64,000 nucleotides of DNA from Paucisalibacillus algeriensis (GCF_000577245.1 NZ_CBYO010000014.1:186001-250000), one strand, 5' to 3'. Counted from the first letter of the stretch, positions 44,965 to 54,715 are shown. Numbers and translations: made by a program. Notes: generated by a model not told the origin, from the sequence alone.

Positions 44965-46191
44965 TCAATCTCCTTGAGTTATTGGTTGTGCCTTAGCAAT
45001 ATTTTCTTCTACTGTTATATATAAGTATAATTTAACTTTACCATTCTCTAGAGATTCATGCAAAACTTTTTCTGAGGTAATTTTAGCATCCGGACCAAGC
45101 TGTAGTTGAAGTTCCTCCTTAGCTTGTTTAATACCGGCTTGTACCGCTTCTTCTTTGGTCCGTTCAAATTTCTGTAACTGTTTTTCACTAAGTGTTGATT
45201 CTATAATATTAATCGGTAAATTCCATTTTAAGAATTTTATCGGGGATGTAGTACTATCGTGGTGAACATCTTGAAAATCAGGTGATCCAAATCCCCAAAT
45301 TGGGAATTTAAAATTCTTTATACCTATGTAGTATTTCTTTTCTTGTTGTCCTGTCAGAAGTTCATAATTCTGTTTAAGTGGGATGGTTACATCTACTTCA
45401 TACCAAGTACTTGCAATAATCTCTCCTTCCGCAGGTACAACAATCTCTTTTCTATTTTCCTTATTCTCATCCTCTTCTTCACTTTCTGGTACCTCATTCA
45501 ATTTTCCAGAAACCAGTATTTTCCCTGGTTCAACATAGTCGTTAATTTCGACTTGGGGAACACCTTTTGAAACGTACATTCGTTTGATAATCCCCTTTTT
45601 AGTTGCTACAAGATTCCTTGGTCCCTCGACTTTATCGTCTTGTACGACGATTTTCTCCACACCTTCTAGTTGGTAGGTTGTCCCTTTTTGACGTACACCA
45701 ACCCACAGTAATTCGGGTATATCATCCGTAAGCTTCTGTTGAATTTTAGCAGGAGGATCTATAGTAAAAATCCATGCTCCTGCATGTATTCCGTAAGCAT
45801 TTAGCTGTGTCGCAATTTTTTCTTCAATTTCCTTTGGAAGTTCTCCGGTGATCTCGACCTTCCAAATAATATTAGACATAAATAATATTAGTAGTATACT
45901 CATGATAAATGAAAAAACAAATTCTTTTCTTCGGAAAAAGCGACTAAATAAAAAGGGATATCCTCGTCGTTCTTCAAATGTTATTTTATAGTTCCGCTCT
46001 CTCCTTATTTTTCTGATTTCTGGGATATCTGAAAGCTTAACATTTCCACTACAAGATTTTCTGCCTTCTCTTTTAATATTCCATACCGTAACTCCCCGAT
46101 TAACAGATTCCTGAATAAACATCTCAGGTCTATCTCCTGTCACTACTATTCGTACATACCCCTTAATAAATGACCCTTGTATCTGTTTCAT
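44965..46191 (-). CDS. yqfD: Sporulation protein YqfD
   Basis: A 408-residue stage IV-type sporulation membrane protein. One transmembrane helix (FVFSFIMSILLILFMSNIIW, about 91-110) follows a soluble N-terminal domain. The external part starts with VEITGELPKEIEE and has the family motif GVRQKGTTYQLE. In B. subtilis yqfD is expressed under sigma-E in the mother cell with yqfC. Gene order yqfC-yqfD-phoH is kept. Confidence 0.92.
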   Translation of the reverse strand: MKQIQGSFIKGYVRIVVTGDRPEMFIQESVNRGVTVWNIKREGRKSCSGNVKLSDIPEIRKIRRERNYKITFEERRGYPFLFSRFFRRKEFVFSFIMSILLILFMSNIIWKVEITGELPKEIEEKIATQLNAYGIHAGAWIFTIDPPAKIQQKLTDDIPELLWVGVRQKGTTYQLEGVEKIVVQDDKVEGPRNLVATKKGIIKRMYVSKGVPQVEINDYVEPGKILVSGKLNEVPESEEEDENKENRKEIVVPAEGEIIASTWYEVDVTIPLKQNYELLTGQQEKKYYIGIKNFKFPIWGFGSPDFQDVHHDSTTSPIKFLKWNLPINIIESTLSEKQLQKFERTKEEAVQAGIKQAKEELQLQLGPDAKITSEKVLHESLENGKVKLYLYITVEENIAKAQPITQGD

Positions 46192-46212
46192 TTCGACCTC
46201 CTAGTAAAATCA

Positions 46213-46494
46213 TTATCCTGATATGAATTTAACCTCTGCAATTTTCCCTTCCAACAATATCTCTTCAGGTAACATCATCTTCAAGACAAATGATGATCCC
46301 TTTATCTGAATATATCCTTTAGTTGTCTTAAGTCTTAATTCATTATCTGTAAAAACTGCAAGCCCTTTATGATTTTCAATATATACGTGTAACTGACCAA
46401 TAATGGTTATTCGAGGTAATTCCATTACAACATCAGAAGGCAATGCAAGATACTTTACTAGCCATGGTCGTAATCGTTGTTGTAGATTCTTCAC
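46213..46494 (-). CDS. yqfC: Sporulation protein YqfC
   Basis: A 93-residue protein of the YabP/YqfC family, with the typical beta-rich core (LPRITIIGQLHVYIENHKGL and YIQIKGSSFVL). Found in the sigma-E regulon of B. subtilis and needed for efficient sporulation. It lies directly upstream of yqfD with 21 bases between. Confidence 0.92.
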   Translation of the reverse strand: MKNLQQRLRPWLVKYLALPSDVVMELPRITIIGQLHVYIENHKGLAVFTDNELRLKTTKGYIQIKGSSFVLKMMLPEEILLEGKIAEVKFISG

Positions 46495-46553
46495 TAGATA
46501 AAGCCCCCTCTCACATACATATTTATGAGAAAATGAAACAGATAAGAACTAAA

Positions 46554-46588
46554 AAACCCAAAAGCATCAAAGCGATACTTTTGGGTTT
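46554..46588 (-). terminator. Terminator of the gene at 46595-47173
   Basis: Arms AAACCCAAAAG and CTTTTGGGTTT with a 13-base loop, followed leftwards by a T-run. It separates the floA block from yqfC. Confidence 0.88.
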
Positions 46589-46594
46589 AATCAA

Positions 46595-47173
46595 TTATTT
46601 ATATTGTATTTTCTTACTTCTTTCAACAGTCACACTGCGAAAAGGTTTTCTAGCTCTTGGTGGCCCGAGAACTTCCGACATGATGATGCCATTAACCAAA
46701 CCTTTATAATTTAAGCCCGTTTTTACATCCTTCTTAAATTGTTCTTTCTTTACGTTTTTATCCTGTAAAGAATGGTGCTTAATCGCATCTTGAATAGTAG
46801 GTCCAATTGATAAATCTTGCTGCGATAAAGAATCATGTGCATCACTTGTACCTGTATTCATCCGTTCTTTTAATCTCTCCACTTGTTGTTTCTGTTGTTC
46901 TTCCGCATAAACATTTGTTGGAGTAGATGTATAGACTGTCTGTTTTGGAGAATGTCGTGTTTGTTCTGTTTTCTTATGATCCTCCGAATTTGAAGATTTA
47001 TAGACAGTCCTTTTTGGATTGTCTTGACCTCCTGAAGGGGTTGCAGTAGGTCTTGGCACATTGGGACGATTTGGTTTTTGTTGTTGTTCGGTTTCTTTTG
47101 CTCCGCCCAATGCTCGTATAATTCCATACACAATAAAAGCGATTATAGGTAAGAATTCGAGTAAACTATCCAT
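46595..47173 (-). CDS. Hypothetical membrane-anchored low-complexity protein
   Basis: I do not recognise this family. The 192-residue protein has one N-terminal transmembrane helix (LEFLPIIAFIVYGIIRALGG), then about 100 residues rich in Gln, Lys, Pro, Thr and Ser with two near repeats of K(R/Q)TVY(K/T)S. A more ordered C-terminal part follows (FKKDVKTGLNYKGLVNGIIM and VLGPPRARKPF). It follows floA by 37 bases and takes the place of B. subtilis yqfB, so it may be a partner of the flotillin/NfeD pair. The middle looks fast-evolving and disordered. Confidence 0.75.
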   Translation of the reverse strand: MDSLLEFLPIIAFIVYGIIRALGGAKETEQQQKPNRPNVPRPTATPSGGQDNPKRTVYKSSNSEDHKKTEQTRHSPKQTVYTSTPTNVYAEEQQKQQVERLKERMNTGTSDAHDSLSQQDLSIGPTIQDAIKHHSLQDKNVKKEQFKKDVKTGLNYKGLVNGIIMSEVLGPPRARKPFRSVTVERSKKIQYK

Positions 47174-47210
47174 TTAAATCCCCCCTTCTTTCCTTTTGGT
47201 TCCTATGTTA

Positions 47211-48200
47211 TTAATTATCATCATCATTATTGTCTTTAGAAAGTTTACCAATAGAATCACGCATGTCAGTATCAGCATTGATGTTTTCATAATTTAAATA
47301 ATCCATAACACCTAATTTTCCAGTGCGTAATGCTTCTGCAAGTGCTAGTGGAACATCAGCTTCCGCTTCCACAACTTTTGCACGCATCTCTTGAACACGG
47401 GCAACCATTTCTTGTTCTTGGGCTACAGCCATTGCACGGCGCTCTTCTGCTTTCGCTTGTGCAATTTTCTTATCTGCCTCAGCCTGATCTGTTTGTAGCA
47501 TTGCACCAATATTTTTACCGATATCCACATCAGCTATATCAATCGATAAGATTTCAAATGCAGTACCAGCATCTAACCCTTTAGCAAGAACCGTGTGTGA
47601 AATCATATCAGGATTTTCTAATACTTTTGCATGTGTTTCTGAGCTACCAATTGTACTTACGACTCCTTCACCAACACGGGCGATGATTGTCTCTTCACCT
47701 GCACCCCCAACTAATCTGTCGATGTTTGCGCGTACAGTAATTCTAGCTTTTGCTTTTACTTCAATTCCATCCATTGCAATACCTGCAATGAAAGGTGTTT
47801 CAATAACCTCTGGATTAACACTCATTTGTACAGCTTCCAATACATCACGACCAGCTAGGTCAATGGCTGCTGCACGTTCAAAAGATAATTCAATGTTTGC
47901 ACGGTGTGCTGCAATTAATGCATTAACAACACGGTCTACATTACCACCAGCAAGGTAGTGACTCTCAAGTTGATTTGTTTTAACATCAAGTCCTGCTTTA
48001 TGTGCTTTAATCAATGGATTGATAACACGACTAGGTACAACTCGACGTAATCTCATACCAATTAATTGTAAAATTCCTACTCGTACTCCAGCAGCTAAAG
48101 CACTAATCCATAGTGTTACTGGAATAAATGTAAATAAAATTGCCACAGCAATCAGGATCACTGCGATAAGTATCACAGGCATAATAATATTTGGATCCAT
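47211..48200 (-). CDS. floA: Flotillin-like protein FloA
   Basis: A 329-residue scaffold of functional membrane microdomains. It has an N-terminal membrane hairpin ([20 protein letters not shown] and [11 protein letters not shown]), a PHB-like domain and a long Ala/Glu-rich coiled coil ([19 protein letters not shown]). The family-specific [19 protein letters not shown] segment is present. It follows yqeZ by 45 bases; the yqeZ-floA pair is typical of Bacillus. Confidence 0.95.
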   Translation of the reverse strand: MDPNIIMPVILIAVILIAVAILFTFIPVTLWISALAAGVRVGILQLIGMRLRRVVPSRVINPLIKAHKAGLDVKTNQLESHYLAGGNVDRVVNALIAAHRANIELSFERAAAIDLAGRDVLEAVQMSVNPEVIETPFIAGIAMDGIEVKAKARITVRANIDRLVGGAGEETIIARVGEGVVSTIGSSETHAKVLENPDMISHTVLAKGLDAGTAFEILSIDIADVDIGKNIGAMLQTDQAEADKKIAQAKAEERRAMAVAQEQEMVARVQEMRAKVVEAEADVPLALAEALRTGKLGVMDYLNYENINADTDMRDSIGKLSKDNNDDDN

Positions 48201-48245
48201 GTATAATTCCTCCTAAATTGTTTTATATTATAGGTCATTATAACC

Positions 48246-49580
48246 TTATAATTCTCTTACTATAACGCGTACCCCTTCCACCTTTACAACTTTAACAGGG
48301 GTATTCGCTTGAATAAAACTACCTTCTGTTACGACATCAACTCGCTCATTAGCAATTATAGCTACTCCAGATGGTCTTAATCCTGTTGCAGAAATACCTT
48401 CCATCCCTATTAAATCTAGGCGATTTTGATTGGATACATAGCCTAGCTCAGTTGTCGTTCGATCTTTTAGTATGACATGACGGAAAATCCCCTTATCTAG
48501 TCCAATCCTTCTAAATAAAATTACGGAAGCTACAACAGCAACTAAAAAAGCTATAGCTACACTTGTCATCATGTGACCTACATTTGCACCCGACATAAAC
48601 AATGAGCCAATAATTGCTCCTATACCTAAAATACCTAGTATACCTCCGGGGACAAAAAACTCTGCAATAAGTAAAACAATACCAAGAATTAAAATTATTA
48701 TAGCTTCCATTCCTGCGAGTCCCGCAACAAAATGGCCATAAAAGAATAGCGCTAATGAAAGTAAGCCAACACTACCAGGCACCCCAAATCCAGGTGAATA
48801 AAGTTCTAAAATCAACCCTAAACTTGCTAGAGATAATAGAATCGGAACCACGATTGGGTTCGTAATAAATCTAGCAATATTTTCTGCAAGTGTAGGTTCA
48901 GTTTGAATAATCGTCCCATTTGATAAACCTAGCTCAAATAATAACTCCGTCCGATCCTGAACAATTCCTTCAGAATAACCAACTTCTAATGCTTCTTGAG
49001 GGGTTAATGTTAAGAATTCGCCCTCAGGAGCATCCAATTCAGGTAGATCTATACTTGCATCTGCCATTGCTGCGGCATATAATGGATCCCTTCCACCAGC
49101 TTCAGCAGCACTTGTCATAGTTTTCAACCAAGCTGATTGTGCTTTTTTATCTGCAGCAGTCCCATCAGAATTTATGACGCCACTAGCTCCCATCCTAGCC
49201 CTTGGAGTCATGTAAATATTATCCGTGTGTAGGGCAATATATGAACCTGCTGAAAAGGCTTCACTTACGATGAAAGAGGTTGTAGGAATATCAAGGTTAG
49301 CAATTATGGTACCAATATTGTTTGCAGCTTCCACACTTCCACCAGGAGTATTAATCTCAAAAATGATGTGATCTGCTCCTGCTTCTATTGCTTCACCCGT
49401 AGTTCTTGATAGAAAAGCTTCTAATCCACGTTCTATGTCATCCTCAATAGGAATAACAAAGATTTGCTTTCCTCCACCTTGCGTATCAGCATAAACAGCC
49501 TTATCAAATCCTGGAAATAACAAAGATATTATGATGACAATATAAATAGAGAAAAAAAATGCCAAACGCTTTCTCGGCAA
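48246..49580 (-). CDS. yqeZ: NfeD-type membrane serine protease YqeZ
   Basis: A 444-residue protein with an N-terminal signal peptide or anchor (SIYIVIIISLLFPGF), then a ClpP-class protease domain. The nucleophile region is SEAFSAGSYIAL, with the likely Lys in the KKAQSAWLKTM segment. Several transmembrane helices (about 230-370) and a C-terminal NfeD OB-fold follow. It is co-encoded with floA and probably helps control membrane order and sigma-W-related stress responses, as described for B. subtilis yqeZ-floA-yqfB. Confidence 0.92.
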   Translation of the reverse strand: MPRKRLAFFFSIYIVIIISLLFPGFDKAVYADTQGGGKQIFVIPIEDDIERGLEAFLSRTTGEAIEAGADHIIFEINTPGGSVEAANNIGTIIANLDIPTTSFIVSEAFSAGSYIALHTDNIYMTPRARMGASGVINSDGTAADKKAQSAWLKTMTSAAEAGGRDPLYAAAMADASIDLPELDAPEGEFLTLTPQEALEVGYSEGIVQDRTELLFELGLSNGTIIQTEPTLAENIARFITNPIVVPILLSLASLGLILELYSPGFGVPGSVGLLSLALFFYGHFVAGLAGMEAIIILILGIVLLIAEFFVPGGILGILGIGAIIGSLFMSGANVGHMMTSVAIAFLVAVVASVILFRRIGLDKGIFRHVILKDRTTTELGYVSNQNRLDLIGMEGISATGLRPSGVAIIANERVDVVTEGSFIQANTPVKVVKVEGVRVIVREL

Positions 49581-49751
49581 CTATTACACCTCCTTCTCTG
49601 TACATTTATTCATACGTTTGATGACAGAATAAAGTTTCAAAAAATTTCATATGTACATCCCTATTTACATAAATAGTATCACAGTTTAATACTGGAAAGG
49701 TAGAGATATGAAAAAATGTAATGGATAACTATCATATAATAAGACAAAAAT

Positions 49752-49782
49752 AAAAAACCCTTGCAAATAGCAAGGGTTTTTA
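49752..49782 (-). terminator. Terminator of yqeY
   Basis: Arms AAAAAACCCTTGC and GCAAGGGTTTTT with a five-base loop, followed leftwards by TTTATTTTTG. Confidence 0.92.
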
Positions 49783-49791
49783 AGGGCAAAC

Positions 49792-50238
49792 TTAATTCAA
49801 AAATTCTTGAACTAATTTATTAATTTTAGAGCCGTCAGCTTTTCCTTTTACTTTAGGCATTACTGCACTCATAACCTTACCCATATCTTTTTTTGAAGAT
49901 GCGCCAGTTTCTTGAATCGTTTCTTGAACTATTACTGAAAGCTCATCATCAGAAAGCTGTTCAGGCATATATTCTTGAATAATTTTGATTTCCATTTCAA
50001 GTTTTTCAACAAGATCTTCGCGTCCAGCTGATTTAAATTCTTGGAGGGAATCTTTTCTTTGTTTTAATTCTCTTGATAAAATTGTCAAATCTTCGTCTTC
50101 CGATAATTCACTTTTACCAAGTTTTATCGATTCATTTTGTAATGAAGCCTTAACCATTCGAATAACACTAAGTCTTTCCTTGTCTTTATTCTTCATTGCT
50201 TGCTTCATATCGTCGTTTAACTGTGATAGTAATGACAT
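49792..50238 (-). CDS. yqeY: GatB/YqeY domain protein
   Basis: A 148-residue protein of the GatB/YqeY family, with the helical tail domain shared with the amidotransferase subunit GatB ([20 protein letters not shown] and [19 protein letters not shown]). It may help tRNA-dependent amidation, but its role is not proven. It follows rpsU by 15 bases, as in B. subtilis. Confidence 0.94.
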   Translation of the reverse strand: MSLLSQLNDDMKQAMKNKDKERLSVIRMVKASLQNESIKLGKSELSEDEDLTILSRELKQRKDSLQEFKSAGREDLVEKLEMEIKIIQEYMPEQLSDDELSVIVQETIQETGASSKKDMGKVMSAVMPKVKGKADGSKINKLVQEFLN

Positions 50239-50253
50239 CTTCTAGCACCTTCT

Positions 50254-50430
50254 TTAGAATTTACGCTTTCTAGCAGCTTCAGATTTCTTTTTACGACGAA
50301 CGCTAGGTTTTTCATAGTGTTCACGCTTGCGATATTCTTGTAGTGTCCCACTTTTTGCTACACTACGTTTAAAGCGACGAAGAGCATCCTCAAGAGACTC
50401 GTTTTTACGAACGCGAGTTGTATTTGACAT
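50254..50430 (-). CDS. rpsU: 30S ribosomal protein S21
   Basis: A 58-residue basic protein ([20 protein letters not shown] and an Arg/Lys-rich C-terminus) of the small ribosomal subunit, involved in translation initiation and, in B. subtilis, motility control. The ATG at 50430 follows GGAGGGAGG. A strong promoter and a 5' hairpin precede it. Confidence 0.96.
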   Translation of the reverse strand: MSNTTRVRKNESLEDALRRFKRSVAKSGTLQEYRKREHYEKPSVRRKKKSEAARKRKF

Positions 50431-50468
50431 GCTAATTTCCCTCCCTCCGAAGCAAAAAAACAGATTAA

Positions 50469-50494
50469 TAAGGCATTTGAAATATATCATGCCT
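50469..50494 (-). promoter_or_regulatory. Hairpin at the 5' end of the rpsU message
   Basis: In the leftward transcript AAGGCAT pairs with ATGCCTT around a loop of about 12 bases. It begins within a few bases of the predicted start site, and TTATTAATCTGTTTTTTTG follows. It could be an RNA-stability element, an attenuator or a binding site. Confidence 0.6.
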
Positions 50495-50500
50495 TTTGTA

Positions 50501-50529
50501 ATTATAATATATTGCTAAGTAATGGTCAA
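50501..50529 (-). promoter_or_regulatory. Sigma-A promoter of rpsU-yqeY
   Basis: Read leftwards: TTGACC (50529-50524), 17 bases, perfect TATAAT (50506-50501), about 70 bases before the rpsU start. Confidence 0.85.
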
Positions 50530-50570
50530 CTGATTATTTTTTCATTGTTATTATGTCAAGTAAGTGGCCA

Positions 50571-50742
50571 TAATACACTCCTCTTTAACTCCAGAGCATA
50601 GGGAACTAAATCTGCTCGAAAAACCGTCGCAGTGTCTACCTTGCCATGGGCGGCTAGTGAGCCTCCTCGTACTTTCGCACTGTGTGGTCTCGCCGATGCC
50701 TTTCCTACCACAGGAGTCTCCATGTATTCTGGGCACTAAGTG
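50571..50742. repeat. Dispersed palindromic repeat, copy C
   Basis: On the minus strand this reads TGCCCAGAATACATGGAGAC, then CTCCTGTGG, GCGAGACC, CAGTGCGAAAGTACGAGGAG and so on, ending GAGGAGTGTATT. It aligns over about 165 bases with the core of the copy at 63123-63399 (positions 63182-63346) by eye, at roughly three quarters identity. The outer TTGATAG ends are absent. Confidence 0.78.
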
Positions 50743-50758
50743 CAAAATAATAATAATA

Positions 50759-50778
50759 CCTTAGCTTATAAGCCAAGG
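50759..50778 (-). terminator. Terminator of deoC
   Basis: Arms CCTTAGC and GCCAAGG (one G-U pair in the leftward transcript) with a six-base loop, followed by TATTATTATTATTTT. Confidence 0.65.
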
Positions 50779-50808
50779 AAAACTCCAAGTACTACCAAAT
50801 AATTAAAA

Positions 50809-51480
50809 TCAATAATCAGATGTCCCTTGGATTCCATTGACAATGGCTACTCCGGAGCTTGCTCCGATTCTAGTTGCTCCTGCTTCGATTACTGCTTTTG
50901 CTTGAGCTAGATCGCGTACTCCTCCAGAAGCTTTAACACCAAGATCTGGTCCTACGGTTTTACGCATTAGCGCTACGTCCCCTACAGTTGCCCCTCCACC
51001 AGAGAAACCTGTAGATGTTTTGACATAGTCTGTGCCGGCTTCTTTTGCTATTTGGCAGGCTTTTACTTTTTCCTCTTCAGTTAGTAATGATGTTTCAATA
51101 ATTACTTTTGTTAAAGCTTTTCCTTTTGCAGCCTCGACTACAGCTTGAATATCTTGTTTCACAAATTCTTCATTACCTGATTTTAGCTCCCCAATGTTAA
51201 TAACCATATCAACTTCAGTAGCACCATCAGAAATAGCTTGTTTTGTTTCAAAAACTTTTGATTCTGTAGATGTAGCTCCTAAAGGAAAACCAATAACTGT
51301 ACATACTTTTACAGTAGTGTCCTTTAAATGTTTATAGCATAAAGGAACCCAATGTGGATTTACACAGACCGATGCAAATTCATAATCTCTAGCTTCCTCA
51401 ACAATTTTTAATATAGATTCTTTAGTTGCATCAGGCTTTAGTAAGGTGTGATCAATATATTTTGCAATATCTTTTACCAA
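50809..51480 (-). CDS. deoC: Deoxyribose-phosphate aldolase
   Basis: Splits 2-deoxyribose-5-phosphate to glyceraldehyde-3-phosphate and acetaldehyde in nucleoside breakdown. The TIM-barrel protein of about 223 residues has the family motifs [34 protein letters not shown] and the Schiff-base Lys in VKTSTGF. The start is probably TTG at 51480, nine bases after AGAAAGG. The ATG at 51489 directly abuts that site. B. subtilis keeps deoC elsewhere. Confidence 0.92.
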   Translation of the reverse strand: MVKDIAKYIDHTLLKPDATKESILKIVEEARDYEFASVCVNPHWVPLCYKHLKDTTVKVCTVIGFPLGATSTESKVFETKQAISDGATEVDMVINIGELKSGNEEFVKQDIQAVVEAAKGKALTKVIIETSLLTEEEKVKACQIAKEAGTDYVKTSTGFSGGGATVGDVALMRKTVGPDLGVKASGGVRDLAQAKAVIEAGATRIGASSGVAIVNGIQGTSDY

Positions 51481-51576
51481 GATAAACATCCTTTCTTATG
51501 TTGTACATACCTCTTGAATAATAGCATTCTATTTTGTTAAATGCGAATTAATAAATTCTAATGCCCAGTCTTACGA

Positions 51577-52932
51577 CTAGGCATTCATTTTAATTTTACC
51601 GTGTGTGGCGTTATCCATTATACGGACAAAGGTACCTTCATTATATGGATACCCTGATTTGGTAATTTTTACACGTACAATTTTACCAATCATGTCATTT
51701 GTTCCTTCAAATTTAATTTTAAGGTAGTTATCTGTATAACCCACTAACATATTTGGATTATCCTCATCTAGTATACGTTCTTCAGGAATAACTTCCAGTA
51801 CTTCTTTCTCATAACGTAATGCATATTCTTTAGCTAATTCTTCAGATAAATCGATCATCCTTTGAACTCGCTCGTTTTTCACATCTTCATTTACTTGTTC
51901 TTCCATTCTAGCGGCTGGTGTACCTGTTCTTCTTGAGAATGGGAAAACATGTAGTTCTGAATACCCAACTTTTTTAATAAAGTTGTAAGTTTCCATAAAT
52001 TCTTCTTCTGTTTCACCTGGGAAACCTATTATTACATCTGAAGTTATCGCTAAATCTGGCAAAGCTTTACGGATTTTTTCAACTTTTTGGTAGTAAAAAT
52101 CAGTTGAATACTTTCTTCTCATACGCTTTAGGACAGTATCAGAACCAGATTGTAGTGGAATATGTAAATGACGTACAATCTTCTCTGATTTGTCCAATAC
52201 CTCTATTACTTCATCCGTGATTTGACTAGCCTCAATCGAGGAGATTCGGATACGTTCTAATCCAGCCACCTTTGATTCTAAATCACGTAAAAGCGCAGCA
52301 AAATTATAGTCATTTAAATCTTCACCATATCCCGCTGTATGAATTCCAGTGAGAACAATTTCCTTATAACCAGCTTCGACTAATTTTTGTGCTTGATTTA
52401 AAACACTCTCTGGATCTCTTGAGCGTAGGAGGCCCCTTGACCAAGGGATAATACAGAAAGTACAGAAATTATTACAACCCTCTTGAATTTTCAAAGAGGC
52501 ACGTGTTCTATCCGTAAATTCTGGAACATCCATTTCTTCAAATACGCGATTTTTCATAATGTTAGAAACACCATTTATAGGTTCTCTGATTTTCTTATGT
52601 TCTTCAATATATTTGATCATATTTTTACGATCTTGTGTACCCACAACTACATCAACACCAGGAATCTCCAAGATTTCACCTGGAGAGGTTTGTGCATAAC
52701 AACCTGTGACACAAACAATTGCATCTGGATTTTTACGTACTGCACGTCTAATCGTCTGTCTACTTTTTTTGTCTCCAGAATTTGTTACAGTACATGTATT
52801 AATGACATATACATCAGAGTCATGGTCAAAGTCAACACGCTCATATCCCTGATCCATGAACATACGCCAAATACCTTCTGTTTCATAATGATTTACCTTA
52901 CATCCTAATGTATGAAATGCTACAGTTGGCAT
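51577..52932 (-). CDS. mtaB: tRNA methylthiotransferase MtaB (ms2t6A)
   Basis: Radical SAM enzyme that adds a methylthio group to t6A37 of tRNAs. The 451-residue protein has the N-terminal cluster cysteines (11, 47, 78), the radical SAM motif CNNFCTFC (153-160), and a C-terminal TRAM domain. It follows rsmE with no gap, consistent with the hrcA-dnaK-prmA-rsmE-mtaB operon of B. subtilis (yqeT-yqeU-yqeV). Confidence 0.95.
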   Translation of the reverse strand: MPTVAFHTLGCKVNHYETEGIWRMFMDQGYERVDFDHDSDVYVINTCTVTNSGDKKSRQTIRRAVRKNPDAIVCVTGCYAQTSPGEILEIPGVDVVVGTQDRKNMIKYIEEHKKIREPINGVSNIMKNRVFEEMDVPEFTDRTRASLKIQEGCNNFCTFCIIPWSRGLLRSRDPESVLNQAQKLVEAGYKEIVLTGIHTAGYGEDLNDYNFAALLRDLESKVAGLERIRISSIEASQITDEVIEVLDKSEKIVRHLHIPLQSGSDTVLKRMRRKYSTDFYYQKVEKIRKALPDLAITSDVIIGFPGETEEEFMETYNFIKKVGYSELHVFPFSRRTGTPAARMEEQVNEDVKNERVQRMIDLSEELAKEYALRYEKEVLEVIPEERILDEDNPNMLVGYTDNYLKIKFEGTNDMIGKIVRVKITKSGYPYNEGTFVRIMDNATHGKIKMNA

Positions 52933-53691
52933 TTATTGCCCCCCCAATTCTTCTAATTGATACGATATGCTAGCAAGTGCATATAAAGCAGCTGTTTCTG
53001 TCCTTAATATACGTGGACCTAATCTTACGGGTATAAACTGATGTTCTTTCAAACTATGTACTTCCTCAGAAGAAAATCCTCCTTCGGGTCCAATACAAAT
53101 AAGAACTCGGTCACCTGTATTTAGCTTACTGATAATACTTGCGTATGATTGGAAAGGATGTGTTTTCGCCTCTTCCTCATATGCGATTATTTTCACTTGA
53201 TATGTTTCACTTTCCTTAATTAATTCTTTTAAGTTCATAACTGATTTAATTTCAGGTAAGTTACTACGATGAGACTGTTCACTTGCTTCTTTTATTATTT
53301 TAGCATAACGAGCAATTTTTTTATCTGCTTTTCTAGCATCCCATTTTACAACAGATCTTTTCGACTGAAAAGGAATAAATGCTGATGCTCCCAATTCTGT
53401 GCCCTTCTGCAGGACTAAATCCATTTTATCTCCCTTTGGTAATCCTTGTGCAATAGTAACAGAAACTGGTAATTCCGCATTATAATTAAGCCATTCAATT
53501 GTCTTAGCCATTACAAAGTAATCTTCTATCTGTATAATCTCACAGATTGCCCCATTCGCATTTGGTGGATTACAGATAATTTTATCTCCAACTTGCATTC
53601 GCATTACACGGACAATGTGATGGGCATCCTCACCATCGATAGTGATAATATCATTATTCAGATTTTCTTCTGGGATAAAATATCTCTGCAT
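52933..53691 (-). CDS. rsmE: 16S rRNA (uracil-1498-N3) methyltransferase
   Basis: A 252-residue SPOUT-class methyltransferase. It starts MQRYFIPEE and contains the typical ITIAQGLPKGDKMDLVLQKG segment and the trefoil-knot motif CIGPEGGFSSEEV with LGPRILRTETA. It modifies U1498 in the decoding region. It lies between prmA and mtaB. Confidence 0.95.
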   Translation of the reverse strand: MQRYFIPEENLNNDIITIDGEDAHHIVRVMRMQVGDKIICNPPNANGAICEIIQIEDYFVMAKTIEWLNYNAELPVSVTIAQGLPKGDKMDLVLQKGTELGASAFIPFQSKRSVVKWDARKADKKIARYAKIIKEASEQSHRSNLPEIKSVMNLKELIKESETYQVKIIAYEEEAKTHPFQSYASIISKLNTGDRVLICIGPEGGFSSEEVHSLKEHQFIPVRLGPRILRTETAALYALASISYQLEELGGQ

Positions 53692-53699
53692 AAAAGCAC

Positions 53700-54653
53700 C
53701 TACTTTTTCTTCGCTACGACAGAAACCCAGTCTTCTAGCTCATTAATCTCTACAAGTTCAAAACCTTGACTTTCCAAATTATCTAAAACCAATTGTTTTT
53801 TTGCTTGAATAATACCAGAAGTGATAAAATAACCACCTTCTACAAGATTTTCATAAGCATCATCAATAAATCGGACAATAATCTCTGCTAATATATTTGA
53901 GACAATAATATCAGCTTTCATTTGAACATGACTTAGTAGGTTGTTTTGCCTTGTTTTGATCATATGATTTACCTTGTTTACTTTTGCATTTAACTGCGTA
54001 CTCTTAACGGCAATTTCATCTAAGTCGTACGCATAAATTTCTCTTGCCCCTAGTAATGCAGAAGCAATACTAAGTACTCCTGAACCACAACCAACATCAA
54101 TGACAGATTCATTCCCTTTAATATATTTTTCGAGAGCCTGAATACTTAATACTGTTGTCGGATGTGTTCCAGTCCCAAATGCCATACCAGGATCTAGCTC
54201 AATAACAATTTCCTTGTTAGATTTTGGTGTATAGTCTTCCCATGTTGGTGTAATTGTAATCTTGTTAGTGATTTGAACTGGTTTGTAGTACTTCTTCCAA
54301 GCAGTTGCCCAATCCTCTTCATTGACTTCACTTAGCACTACTTGATTTGGACCCAAATCGATATCAAACGTGATCAGGTTATTAATAGCTTGTTTGATTT
54401 CTTCTACAGTTTCACCTAAGAAGCTATTTAAAGGTAAATACGCTTTTATATAGACTCCTTCTTTCGGGTAGTCATTTTCGTCAAGTTCAAATATTTCACC
54501 ATATAAGTTTTCTTTTTCAGTAACTAAATCTAGTGGGTCTTCAATAACAACGCCACTAGCACCTGTTTCATGTAAAATATTCGAAATTGGTTCAATGGCT
54601 TCATTTGTGGTATGAATGCATATCTCTGACCATTTCAAACGAATCTCACTCAT
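53700..54653 (-). CDS. prmA: Ribosomal protein L11 methyltransferase
   Basis: A 317-residue SAM-dependent enzyme that trimethylates ribosomal protein L11. It has an N-terminal substrate-binding domain, a linker, and the motifs PGMAFGTGTHPTT, VIDVGCGSGVLSIA and VSNILAEI. It lies 62 bases after dnaJ and shares its operon. Confidence 0.95.
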   Translation of the reverse strand: MSEIRLKWSEICIHTTNEAIEPISNILHETGASGVVIEDPLDLVTEKENLYGEIFELDENDYPKEGVYIKAYLPLNSFLGETVEEIKQAINNLITFDIDLGPNQVVLSEVNEEDWATAWKKYYKPVQITNKITITPTWEDYTPKSNKEIVIELDPGMAFGTGTHPTTVLSIQALEKYIKGNESVIDVGCGSGVLSIASALLGAREIYAYDLDEIAVKSTQLNAKVNKVNHMIKTRQNNLLSHVQMKADIIVSNILAEIIVRFIDDAYENLVEGGYFITSGIIQAKKQLVLDNLESQGFELVEINELEDWVSVVAKKK

Positions 54654-54715
54654 TTCCTTATTGTTATTAACTATTACCCCTGATGAGCTCTGTTATGTAA
54701 AGGGGTAATAGGAAT

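Noticed and set aside
50551-50764. Short proteins over the repeat between rpsU and deoC
   Set aside because: Open frames on both strands coincide with repeat copy C, have no ribosome sites and look like translated repeat DNA.
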